From positions 1 through 61,621 of the forward strand of contig JAFIGD010000030.1 in assembly GCA_020831625.1 (NCBI GenBank): DNA of 61,621 bases, in the 5' to 3' direction. Position numbers and translations under genes: made by a program. The stretch is from Verrucomicrobiota bacterium (GTDB taxonomy: Bacteria; Verrucomicrobiota; Kiritimatiellia; SS1-B-03-39; UBA6053). The number at the start of each line of letters is the position of its first letter. The first letter of the stretch is position 1. The notes beneath the pieces were generated by a model. It did not search any database, had not been told where the DNA came from, and saw only the letters and a list, made by a program, of their open reading frames with translations. This document shows, piece by piece, positions 24,193 to 32,608 of this stretch.

Positions 24193-27061
24193 GCGTTGTC
24201 TCCCGGTTCCGCTCCGGCGTTTCAGGCTCGGAGACAAGTTCAAATTTGAGGGTCACGATTTTGTATGCGGGGAGTTCGATACGGAGTTCACAGCCCGAAG
24301 GGTGCAGGGTCTCGCGCTCCTCCTCGTTGCCGTTGCACCGCCAGACACGGGCGACCGGCTTGGGAAACCGGAGGCATTCCATAAGAGAGGTTCCCGTGGG
24401 ATTGTTCAGTCTGACAATCAGCGCCTCCGAATCTTCCGCTTTTTTCAGACAGAGAACCCGGGTGGCCGGATGCGCGGTCCGCAGAAAGCTCTGTTCAAAT
24501 CCGCCGTTTCCTCCCGGTTTCCGGGCATGTTGCATGGCCCGCATCGGAGCCGTATACCGGGCCGCCCGGGTGGCCAGTTCCCCTTCGGAGGTCCCCCCGG
24601 GATGCACCAACAGCGCATAGTCAAGCCGATGCCGCCCCGGGCACTGCGCATACGCCTCTTGTGAAGAAATCATCACATTCATATGCACCGGAAAATCCTG
24701 GGAGACCCCGCGGAGAAGCGTCAGATCTACAAATGGGTTGTCCGTGTTCCCCGTTTCGATTTCATGCAGCCCCCGGGTGATCAGCGTGATCCCGCCTTTG
24801 TCGTCTGACAGATCCACAAAGGTCTGCATGGGGTGACGGTAAATGACAGACTGCGGATCGTCGGCCTCCCCCACCGGATCCACCGCCCGCCGCTTCAACA
24901 TAAAGGAGGTGTCGGAAAGGGTTTCCTCCGCACAGACACCCGGTTGAAACCGGAGACTCAGCTTGTGATCCCGAACCGAATTCTCCACACAGGTGGTGAA
25001 ATCAATCCGCCGGCTGCCGGCGCGGAGACAAATGGAGGACCTGATTGGAACATCCACTTTGTCCGGACTGCGGCAGGAACGGTCTTCGGACAGCCCCCGG
25101 GGCAGCTGCATCACAAGCGAAAGGGCCAAGACGCCTGTAAGCGGGGAATTCTCCACGATTGCACAGGTGTGGGACGCACCCCGGGAGTCGTACACTTCGT
25201 TTCCGGGCGGGGGATTGTGCACCCAGACATTCCCGCAATCTCCGGAGTCGATAAACACATGCACACTGCAGTATTCCCGCCCGGTTTCATAGTCGAATAT
25301 CTTCAACGTCGCGTCCGGATTCAGCGTAACCCGGAGCACACCATTATCCAGGGTCCGGCTGTCACGTGCAATGAGCTGACGGAAATAACGGGGAACCCCG
25401 AACGGATTCGGCGCGTCGGTGGCCAGCCCTTTCTCCCGGTCGATCCGAAACGTCCGGTAGCCAAGAGGTGGAATCGCGGGAAGGTCCACGTCCACGAGAA
25501 CGGAGTGGGTATAGAGCGCCTTGGGCCGGTTCTCGGGGTTGATGGACGGGATATTCCGCCGCCCGGATTCCAGAACATGACAGCCGCATTCCCGTCCTTC
25601 CGACAGGTCCAGAATCCGAAAGCCGCGGACATAATCCTCGAGCGGCAGATCCAGTTCGAGTCTGAGGATCCCGGAACGTTCAACCGGCAGGGGATTGAAC
25701 ACCGTGAACACCAAGTCATCTTCATCAAGGGATGAGGTGTCGATTTCGCGCACCAGAAACTCCAAGGCTTTACGGGTCAGCGTCTCGGCAATTTCCTGGA
25801 CCTGAGCGATGCGGAATAGATTGTCCGGTGTGATTTTGTCCACGCCCGCTCCGTGTATCGAGTCGTGTGACTGCGCCTTGAGCAAATATTTCCAGGCAAA
25901 CCCCAGGATGTCTGACGGATAGGATCCGCCGGACACATAGGCGGCGGACTGAAACATCTCCGCATACTGAATCAGCTCCAGTTCCGCGGCAAAGAGTTTC
26001 AGTTTCATCGGCATGGTTCCGCTGAGTGTTTCGGAATGTACCTTCGAAATTGGGCCGCACCGCGCCTCCCCCCGGAAGACCCGCAGCCGGGAGAGATCCA
26101 CTTCCGCCCGGAAAGCTTTAAAGTAGTCCGGCAGGTTGCTGTGAATCAGCTTCACGTCTCCGTTCATGATTTCATTCGCGGCCCCGAGGGCTGCGGGAAT
26201 TTCCCGGAGCGGGGTGGAGAAATCGATCCCGTCGAATGCCAGCAGATTTTTCCGGGCGACAGTCCCCTCGACGCTTTGAATCACGTTAAGCACCGCGTCG
26301 TGAATTTCCTCCTCCCGTATCCGCAGATCCGGACAGAGTTCCGTGGCGGGATGCCGGTGATTCGCACGGTCTACATAATGACAGAGTCCGGTTCCGTCCG
26401 CATACCTCACATTCCATCCGGGCCGCATCATATGTCCTCCCAGAAGAACGGGAACGGTGAAATAGGCGAAGAAATTGAGGCGGCAGTCCTTGCCCAGCCG
26501 CGAACAAAGCGCGCGGGTTCCATCCGGTGCCTCCCAAATAAACTCCGAGTCTTTCATGACCGAAGGGGAAGCCCCCTTGTAAAAAATAAGCTCGTCAATA
26601 TCGAATTCCCCGTAGAGCTGGGGCAACTGCTCGATCTGTCCAAACGAGAAAATTGAGTACCCCGCTTTCATCACCGGCCCGAATTCGGCGGCCACCCGGT
26701 GTCCGGTCAGCAAATTCCGGAACAGGGATTCAGGATGCACCGCGCTGCAGTCAGGCAGAGAATACCAGGGCCCCACCAGAATCTTCCCGGAGGAGATATG
26801 TTGTTTCAGGCGCTCCCGGTTCCTGGGCCTGATTTCGAGATAGTCCTCCAGCACCACGGTCTGCCCGTCGAAGGTGAACGATTTAAAATCCGGTTCGGAC
26901 TCAATAATCTCCAGAAGCCGGTCCACCGCCTCCACCAGCATCATCCGTGTCTCCTGGAACCCGTGCCGGTGCTCCCGGTCCCAGTGCGTGTTGCTGAGGA
27001 CGTGAATGATTTGGGGCCGGTCCGCCTGCGGATCCGGTGCCGGGGTCACGTGATCGTTCAT
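24182..27061 (-). CDS. GH38-like alpha-mannosidase family protein with altered nucleophile motif
   Basis: 959 residues, normal for bacterial GH38. The N-terminal catalytic domain is clear: IHVLSNTHWDREHRHGFQET, MLVEAVDRLLEII, FDGQTVVLEDYLEI, KILVGPWYSLPDCSAVHPES. The middle and beta-sandwich C-terminal domains (FTVFNPLPVERSGIL, NGVLRVTLNPDATLKIFDYETG) also match. However, the block that normally carries the nucleophile Asp (pattern GYxPDxFGH or GYxPDxFGQ) reads GYSIFSFGQ near residue 134, so the Asp is Phe. The His and Asp of HWDRE are kept. It may have lost or moved its nucleophile. No signal peptide; ATGA overlap with the symporter gene. Confidence 0.82.
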   Translation of the reverse strand: MNDHVTPAPDPQADRPQIIHVLSNTHWDREHRHGFQETRMMLVEAVDRLLEIIESEPDFKSFTFDGQTVVLEDYLEIRPRNRERLKQHISSGKILVGPWYSLPDCSAVHPESLFRNLLTGHRVAAEFGPVMKAGYSIFSFGQIEQLPQLYGEFDIDELIFYKGASPSVMKDSEFIWEAPDGTRALCSRLGKDCRLNFFAYFTVPVLLGGHMMRPGWNVRYADGTGLCHYVDRANHRHPATELCPDLRIREEEIHDAVLNVIQSVEGTVARKNLLAFDGIDFSTPLREIPAALGAANEIMNGDVKLIHSNLPDYFKAFRAEVDLSRLRVFRGEARCGPISKVHSETLSGTMPMKLKLFAAELELIQYAEMFQSAAYVSGGSYPSDILGFAWKYLLKAQSHDSIHGAGVDKITPDNLFRIAQVQEIAETLTRKALEFLVREIDTSSLDEDDLVFTVFNPLPVERSGILRLELDLPLEDYVRGFRILDLSEGRECGCHVLESGRRNIPSINPENRPKALYTHSVLVDVDLPAIPPLGYRTFRIDREKGLATDAPNPFGVPRYFRQLIARDSRTLDNGVLRVTLNPDATLKIFDYETGREYCSVHVFIDSGDCGNVWVHNPPPGNEVYDSRGASHTCAIVENSPLTGVLALSLVMQLPRGLSEDRSCRSPDKVDVPIRSSICLRAGSRRIDFTTCVENSVRDHKLSLRFQPGVCAEETLSDTSFMLKRRAVDPVGEADDPQSVIYRHPMQTFVDLSDDKGGITLITRGLHEIETGNTDNPFVDLTLLRGVSQDFPVHMNVMISSQEAYAQCPGRHRLDYALLVHPGGTSEGELATRAARYTAPMRAMQHARKPGGNGGFEQSFLRTAHPATRVLCLKKAEDSEALIVRLNNPTGTSLMECLRFPKPVARVWRCNGNEEERETLHPSGCELRIELPAYKIVTLKFELVSEPETPERNRETTHVS

Positions 27062-29064
27062 ACGGATTCCTCCTCTTTTGACGGCACAAACCCATCATCC
27101 TCCTCATCCCGCTTCAGTTCGCTGAGGGTCCGGAACAACACCTTCAGATCCATTGAACCCCCGATAATAAACCAGACCGTGGTGCTGACCGCCATGGCAA
27201 TCATAATAACCAGGTAGAAAAGCCACCAGCGCGCCCAGGCGTCCTCGCTCACATCGCGGAACAAATTGTAGACGGTCCCCACCGCGAAGCTGATCACAAA
27301 AAACAGGGTCCATCCGATCCGCAGCAAATAAATAATCTTGTCGCCGCGGGTAAATTCACGTCCCACCCCAAGCCTCCGCCAAAAGGAACTGACGCCATAA
27401 TCTTTATGTTCCCCCGCAACTGAAAATTCACCCCGGTGCAGAATGCGGTCCATATCCACCCGCTGACGGCGGCATGTCAGCAATGAAACCAGCACATAAG
27501 AGGACATTGCGATCAAGGCCGAATAAAACGAAATCTGGACGCCGTGCAGCGGAAATTCGGACGGCAGGGACTGCAGCCAGGTCCACTGCGGCCTTGCCGC
27601 AATCATGTCCGGAAGCCTTGGCCAGAGAATGTTGTTGAGTACAATGCCGGACACCGCCAAAAACGATCCGACCGACATTGCCGTCCACGCCCCGGCCGTG
27701 GTTCCGTTTTTCCAGTAGAGCCCCCCGATAATCACGGAACCCGCTCCGCCAATATAAATCGCGCCGGTAATGGTGGTGAACATCACAATGTATTCCCGCA
27801 GCGGGAAAACGGTGCTGAACACAAAAGCGAACACCGCCACCCCGATCACCGCCCGGCGGAGCCAGAGAATATGCTGCTCGGGGCTCAGACGTTCTTTCCG
27901 GAGCGGAAGCACCACATCCTGAATGAAAATACTGCCCCATGAATGCAGATAGGTGTTGTCGGTTGACACCGCAGCGGCAATAATCACTGTGCTCATCAAC
28001 CCGAAAAGACCCACCGGCAGGATTTCCGCCAGTGACAACGGAACCGTCATCTGAACCCGCACCTGTTCATGCGGAATGCCCTCCAGGGCTGCCCGAACCG
28101 ATTCCGCCGCAGGCTGGGTATGCGGACTGTTGAGCAGCACATAGGCCCCCACCGCCCCGGTCATGTACATCAGCCAGGTTATCTGCAACCGCCACTGTCC
28201 CAGCACCCCCGCCATCCGGGCTTCATGAGGAGTCCTCGCTGCGCTGCGGTATCCCTGATCCCCCTGCCAAACGCGAAAGCCGTAAATTGCGATAAACGTC
28301 TGCATCAGAAAGAATCCGGCATTGAACTGGGGAATATTCGCCTGTTTAAACGGATTCAGCATGGAATTCCCTTCCGGAGCCTGTTTCAACACCTCGACAA
28401 TATGCCCCCAGCCGAACGTAAACAGGATAAACAGACTCACGCTGATGAAGACCACATGAAAAACAGAAGCCTGCAGAAAGTCGGTCACCATGACCGCCAC
28501 ATGCCCCCCGGCCAGCGTGCACAGCAGCGCAATCGACAGCAGCACCAGCATGACCGCCGCCATCGTCAGATCCAGTTCCATGCCCAGCAGTTCAGTGGTC
28601 ATGACCGGAAACCCGAAAAAATAAATCACAAACCGGGCCGTGACCGCCGGAAAAATCCCGTAATTTATGATCCCGGAAAAAAAGGCCAGCATCCCCGCAA
28701 AGACCCGAAACCTTCGACTGTAGCGCATTTCAAAAAATTGCGCCATGGTCAGCGCCCGGGTTTCGCGAAAGCGGTAGACCACCCAGCCGCTCAACGAAAG
28801 GACCAGACCCACCGGCATCAGCATCGTGAGCCACCAGGCCACCGGAAAGCCGGCCTGATAATACTGTTCAAACCGGGCCACAATGCCCATGGCACCCACG
28901 GCGACCGCCCCTTCAGCCATCGTCAGCAGGTAGCGCCCGGCGCAGCGGTTCCCGGAAAGAAAATCCGCCACGCTGCGCGTATACCGCCGGGTCCGCAGGG
29001 CCATCAGAGTGATCCCCCCCAGAATACCAAACAGGATCAACCAGTCAAACCAGTGTAAATTCAT
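27058..29064 (-). CDS. Sodium:solute symporter (SSS family)
   Basis: 668 residues from the ATG at 29064, preceded by GAGGTG at good spacing; the GTG at 29073 has no such site. The protein is strongly hydrophobic with about 13-14 membrane segments. SSS features include the first helix LHWFDWLILFGILGGITLMAL, TRSVADFLSGNRCAGRYLL and FGLMSTVIIAAAVSTDNTYLHSWGSIFIQDV, where the Ser-Thr rich stretch belongs to the sodium site. It probably imports the sugar or sugar derivative released outside by the GH42-like enzyme encoded 21 bp upstream. It sits at the head of the cytosolic enzyme block. Confidence 0.9.
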   Translation of the reverse strand: MNLHWFDWLILFGILGGITLMALRTRRYTRSVADFLSGNRCAGRYLLTMAEGAVAVGAMGIVARFEQYYQAGFPVAWWLTMLMPVGLVLSLSGWVVYRFRETRALTMAQFFEMRYSRRFRVFAGMLAFFSGIINYGIFPAVTARFVIYFFGFPVMTTELLGMELDLTMAAVMLVLLSIALLCTLAGGHVAVMVTDFLQASVFHVVFISVSLFILFTFGWGHIVEVLKQAPEGNSMLNPFKQANIPQFNAGFFLMQTFIAIYGFRVWQGDQGYRSAARTPHEARMAGVLGQWRLQITWLMYMTGAVGAYVLLNSPHTQPAAESVRAALEGIPHEQVRVQMTVPLSLAEILPVGLFGLMSTVIIAAAVSTDNTYLHSWGSIFIQDVVLPLRKERLSPEQHILWLRRAVIGVAVFAFVFSTVFPLREYIVMFTTITGAIYIGGAGSVIIGGLYWKNGTTAGAWTAMSVGSFLAVSGIVLNNILWPRLPDMIAARPQWTWLQSLPSEFPLHGVQISFYSALIAMSSYVLVSLLTCRRQRVDMDRILHRGEFSVAGEHKDYGVSSFWRRLGVGREFTRGDKIIYLLRIGWTLFFVISFAVGTVYNLFRDVSEDAWARWWLFYLVIMIAMAVSTTVWFIIGGSMDLKVLFRTLSELKRDEEDDGFVPSKEEESV

Positions 29065-29085
29065 CGAAAACACCTCATAAGGCTA

Positions 29086-32000
29086 TCAGTCATTGGTTCT
29101 GCCCTGGAATTGAATTACCATTAAGGCATGGGGTCCAATCTCAGTGGTTAACACATGATTTGAGATTTCTATCGATCTTTCCGAAACCAAATCCAATCCC
29201 GTGGCTTGGTCAATTCCGTTGACACGGTACCGGACATCCAACCACTCTTTGTTGTCGTTAACTAATGCCACAAAAATATCCCCGTTTTTTTGAAAGATCA
29301 TACTGCGGACCGGCCTGGGCTCCAAAGCCAGCAGCGGTTCCGAATTCAGAAGACCGGCTTCGCTAAGAAGTGCTTTGAAAAAAGAAACATTATTTACCGC
29401 AAACTCTGTTCCCCGCCAGCGGCGCTGCAGGCTCGGATATCCACCCAGAACCATAACACTTCCCTTGCCGAGTTCTCGGCGTGCCACAAGCGTCTCTCCG
29501 AATTTAGAGGTCAAGACCGGGGTCCAGGAGCCGGTATGCCCCAGAACATATCCGTCATTGAATTGTGCGGCATATCCATTCCAGTCCGCCGTTGTGTCAC
29601 GTTTATTTCCTTCGAACCGAAGGCCTTCCAATCCCATGCGCTCTGCAAAATGTGACGGTGTTGCCCGGCCAAGGATATATCGCCCTGATTCGGGAAACAA
29701 CACCAGTTTGCCCCCGTTGGCCACATAGGCACCCAGACGCTCCACATCCCGATCACTGATCAGTTGGGACGCCGCATCAATCACCAGATCATATTTATCC
29801 AGAGCATGGTCGGTGAAATCCGTGAAATATTCCACAGTTGCACCCGTATATTGCAGCCCGAAAATAAAAGACTTATAGAACCTCCAGTCCCAATAAAAAT
29901 TTCCGGTAAAGGATTTGGCGTGATCGATGATGGAGCGATAGGATACATGGATACCAATCCTCGGCACCGGGCGATCGTTGTGTGCATGATCGAGAACATG
30001 AATCATGCTGTCAAAGTGCTGTTTCGTCGGTACCGTCTGAGACAAATTCGGAAAATTCACAATTCCCCCAGCATCATGCAGGATCCTCCCGGCGTGCAGC
30101 TTGCTGAACAGGGCACCCTCCGGACGATTGGGGTCCAGCCCGGCAGGTTCAATGTACATTCGCAGACCACTGCGTCGGTACATATCGTTCACCACATGGA
30201 AGTAGAACGTCTGCGCCGAGCAAATCCCTCCGAATGCATCGTGTTTTTTGAGAAGGTCGAACATGTTCTCCACAGGGCCAAACCCGCCGTAGTTGTAGAG
30301 CGTCAAAAACTTGTCGGTTTGTTCCCGGACGGATGTGAGCAGTGCGTCCGCCACGTAACGCAGGCCATACATTTTAAACTCGTTGAAATCATGCCATTTC
30401 CAGGAGGGATCGGTCTCAAAGAAGCGAGGCAAGGGGAGATCAATGCACTCCCAGGAAGTGTACTTTTCACCATGCCGCTCTGAAAGGGATTCCAATGTAT
30501 GCCCCTGGTCTTCAAGATACCGGCGGAAATGAACCCGTGACGCCTCGGAGTAGTCGAAGCTTTGCTCCCTGAATGCAGCCCCTGCAAACCCCCATTCGAC
30601 CGCCCTCAAGGATAGATGATATCCAATCACATGTGGAAAGGAATCATATCGCCGGACGATTTGCCGCATTAAATCACGGTATCCTTGATTCGTCTTCTCC
30701 GAAAATAGATTCGGGACCATCTTAAACCGAAACCCCTCGCTACGTGAAACCTCCCCGTCCTGGTCGACCATGTACTCTTCAGCCATCAGCCATATTGGAA
30801 TGCGATGCGCCTGGAACAGTGGGAAAAAAGTAACACTCAACCCGTGCTCGGCTGCTTTTTTGACGATCTCGTCAAGCCGCTGGAAATTATACCCCCCTGG
30901 GATCACTTCCAAATCATCCCAGTGCACGATGATCCGAATTCCATCGTACCCCGCCTCCTTGAGTATCGGAAAGTCATGGTCTGGATTACTCGAGACTCCC
31001 ACCTCCGGATGGTTAGCGCCAACATCCATCGGATAATACTGCGTTAGCAGGGGACGATCCGTGGGGAGAGAAACCGGTGTGATCGGAAAGTCCGGTGGAG
31101 TATCGTCATATTGTACCCCGACATAGAGTCGCCTTTCAGCAATTTTCCGGTCGCTGGAGTCATAGAGCGACACATGAAGCCTGTAGACACCCGCCTCGAC
31201 GGAATCCGTACTGAATGAAACCGCGTTCCTGGAGTCGAGGGCCCTGGATTCCTCCCAGACAGGAGAGAGGGTTTCAATCTTCCGGAGAAGCGAGGGAACA
31301 TACCGAGTGATGTACGGGTACAGCTGACAGACAACCCTCATCCCGTCCGCCCGCTCCGGGCTAGGCAACACCTCGAATGCCAATAAGTTGTCAGAAAACA
31401 GTTTATCCGTCCCGTCTATAGACAGAGGGATGATATTCCGATGCTTGTTCATATAGCGAGCCTCGCTGTGAATCGCGGTCTGGATCCGCTCCGAAAAAAA
31501 AGTCAGCGGCTTAGCTATTTCACCCAGTGTGGTTCCGGGCAACTCCCAGTCCTCGGGGACAAGGCTGACCTGCAAGCCTGAACGGACGGCGGAGCCCGAG
31601 GGGGCCAGGCCGGCCGGACTCGATATGTCCATACCGACATGAAGATACTCGACCTCGATCGCCCCCTGTGTCTGCGTGTTGTCGTCATTATGATAGATGC
31701 GGTACAGGAGCAACTGATCTGCTGCATCCTGGTCGCGGATGCCCACGCCCGTGGCCACCGTCGTCCAGGAATCGGTGTCGTGCAGGCGACGGTAGATATC
31801 GACGGTACCGGCCCCGGCCCCGGGCACTTGAGTGACTTCAAACTGCCAGGTATACCAGGTGTTCTCCGCAGTGGCGATCGACGCCGCCTCGTTCCAGGAC
31901 CCCCCGCCATTGACCCACACCCCGTCCGGTTGCAGCGCGATCCAGGTCCGGTCGAACCCACGGATATCCATAACGTTGATTCCCGATGAGCTCTGTGCCA

Positions 32001-32364
32001 CAGTGGGATCAAAGTCGTCGTCCGGAAACTGGGTTACCCTCATGCGGGTCGTCACAACGTAGTTGGTGGCGGCATGAAATGCATATGTGCCGAGCCCAAC
32101 GCTTTTTAATTGCGTCATTCCTCCCGTCGCGCCCTCCATCGTCACCTTCAGCGTACCGTCACTTACGGATGGAGCTTGACCGTTTTCTCCTGTATCGACG
32201 TTGAACCCGACGCGGTTGGTGGATGATCCGTCCAGCCTGGCCATTTCAATGCGCATGTCGACCGCCCAGTCCTGATTCACAAACCGGGCATCGTTGACCA
32301 ATCCTGCATACGCGGCCATGCCGCTAAAAACCACTGTAAGCCCAACCAGTATCCTTTTTTTCAT
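29086..32364 (-). CDS. Secreted GH42-like glycoside hydrolase
   Basis: 1092 residues with signal peptide MKKRILVGLTVVFSGMAAYA. Residues ~22-250 form a concanavalin-like sandwich (DRTWIALQPDGVWVNGGGSW, NTWYTWQFEVTQV). Residues ~430-830 are a TIM barrel of GH42 type (DFPILKEAGYDGIRIIVHWD, GYNFQRLDEIVKKAAEHGL, VIGYHLSLRAVEWGFAG with a candidate acid/base Glu). After that comes a glutamine-amidotransferase-like domain (YDLVIDAASQLISDRDVERL) as in GH42, and a C-terminal beta domain. It would cleave beta-galactoside-like bonds, though the substrate is uncertain. Ribosome site AAAGGAG is present. It heads the unit GH42-symporter-GH38-...-GntR, with the palindromic operator 171 bp upstream of its start. 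GC is lower than most of the island. Confidence 0.75.
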   Translation of the reverse strand: MKKRILVGLTVVFSGMAAYAGLVNDARFVNQDWAVDMRIEMARLDGSSTNRVGFNVDTGENGQAPSVSDGTLKVTMEGATGGMTQLKSVGLGTYAFHAATNYVVTTRMRVTQFPDDDFDPTVAQSSSGINVMDIRGFDRTWIALQPDGVWVNGGGSWNEAASIATAENTWYTWQFEVTQVPGAGAGTVDIYRRLHDTDSWTTVATGVGIRDQDAADQLLLYRIYHNDDNTQTQGAIEVEYLHVGMDISSPAGLAPSGSAVRSGLQVSLVPEDWELPGTTLGEIAKPLTFFSERIQTAIHSEARYMNKHRNIIPLSIDGTDKLFSDNLLAFEVLPSPERADGMRVVCQLYPYITRYVPSLLRKIETLSPVWEESRALDSRNAVSFSTDSVEAGVYRLHVSLYDSSDRKIAERRLYVGVQYDDTPPDFPITPVSLPTDRPLLTQYYPMDVGANHPEVGVSSNPDHDFPILKEAGYDGIRIIVHWDDLEVIPGGYNFQRLDEIVKKAAEHGLSVTFFPLFQAHRIPIWLMAEEYMVDQDGEVSRSEGFRFKMVPNLFSEKTNQGYRDLMRQIVRRYDSFPHVIGYHLSLRAVEWGFAGAAFREQSFDYSEASRVHFRRYLEDQGHTLESLSERHGEKYTSWECIDLPLPRFFETDPSWKWHDFNEFKMYGLRYVADALLTSVREQTDKFLTLYNYGGFGPVENMFDLLKKHDAFGGICSAQTFYFHVVNDMYRRSGLRMYIEPAGLDPNRPEGALFSKLHAGRILHDAGGIVNFPNLSQTVPTKQHFDSMIHVLDHAHNDRPVPRIGIHVSYRSIIDHAKSFTGNFYWDWRFYKSFIFGLQYTGATVEYFTDFTDHALDKYDLVIDAASQLISDRDVERLGAYVANGGKLVLFPESGRYILGRATPSHFAERMGLEGLRFEGNKRDTTADWNGYAAQFNDGYVLGHTGSWTPVLTSKFGETLVARRELGKGSVMVLGGYPSLQRRWRGTEFAVNNVSFFKALLSEAGLLNSEPLLALEPRPVRSMIFQKNGDIFVALVNDNKEWLDVRYRVNGIDQATGLDLVSERSIEISNHVLTTEIGPHALMVIQFQGRTND

Positions 32365-32448
32365 TTCCTTTGTCTCCTTTGTTACCTTGTTGTATTCGGC
32401 CCCTCAGTATAAACATCCAGGTGGCGATTTGTCATGTAAACGCGAATC
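32335..32448. repeat. Duplicated sulfatase-GH42 junction, copy 1
   Basis: Resembles 44291-44395 in the same orientation, with a 9-base length difference in the spacer. Shared blocks include TTCATTTCCTTTGT, GGCCCCTCAGTATAA and TTGTCATGTAAACG. It covers the first ten codons of the GH42-like gene, its leader and the last codons of a vanished sulfatase gene. Confidence 0.8.
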
Positions 32449-32532
32449 GAGCATCAGGCTGAAGTATTCAGATATCTCACTTGATAATCGATCAATTGTT
32501 GATTCATACACAGAAAATCTGGATGAGGCAAG
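32404..32532 (-). pseudogene. 3' remnant of a sulfatase gene
   Basis: On the minus strand a 42-codon open stretch ends in DSRLHDKSPPGCLY and a stop. The intact sulfatase at 44351-45760 ends in DSRLHDKSLLGSLY and a stop, identical at 11 of 14 positions, and the non-coding bases after the stop also match. The upstream part (TIDRLSSEISEYF) is compatible with a sulfatase C-terminus but too diverged to be certain. The rest of that gene is missing. The remnant now forms the leader of the GH42-like gene. Confidence 0.75.
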
Positions 32533-32534
32533 TC

Positions 32535-32557
32535 ATTTGATGTTTAAATGATCAAAT
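32535..32557. promoter_or_regulatory. Palindromic candidate operator upstream of the GH42-like gene
   Basis: Inverted repeat ATTTGAT, nine bases, ATCAAAT. Its reverse complement matches the site at 48179-48201 at 21 of 23 positions and shares 15 consecutive bases with 41810-41824. It lies 171-193 bp upstream of the GH42-like start codon. AraR-type regulators bind ATTTGT-like half-sites, which fits the island's own GntR-LacI protein. Binding is inferred. Confidence 0.6.
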
Positions 32558-32608
32558 AAATAACCAGCCGTTTTCTTTTGGATCTTTAATCATAAGCAGA
32601 GACAAGCG

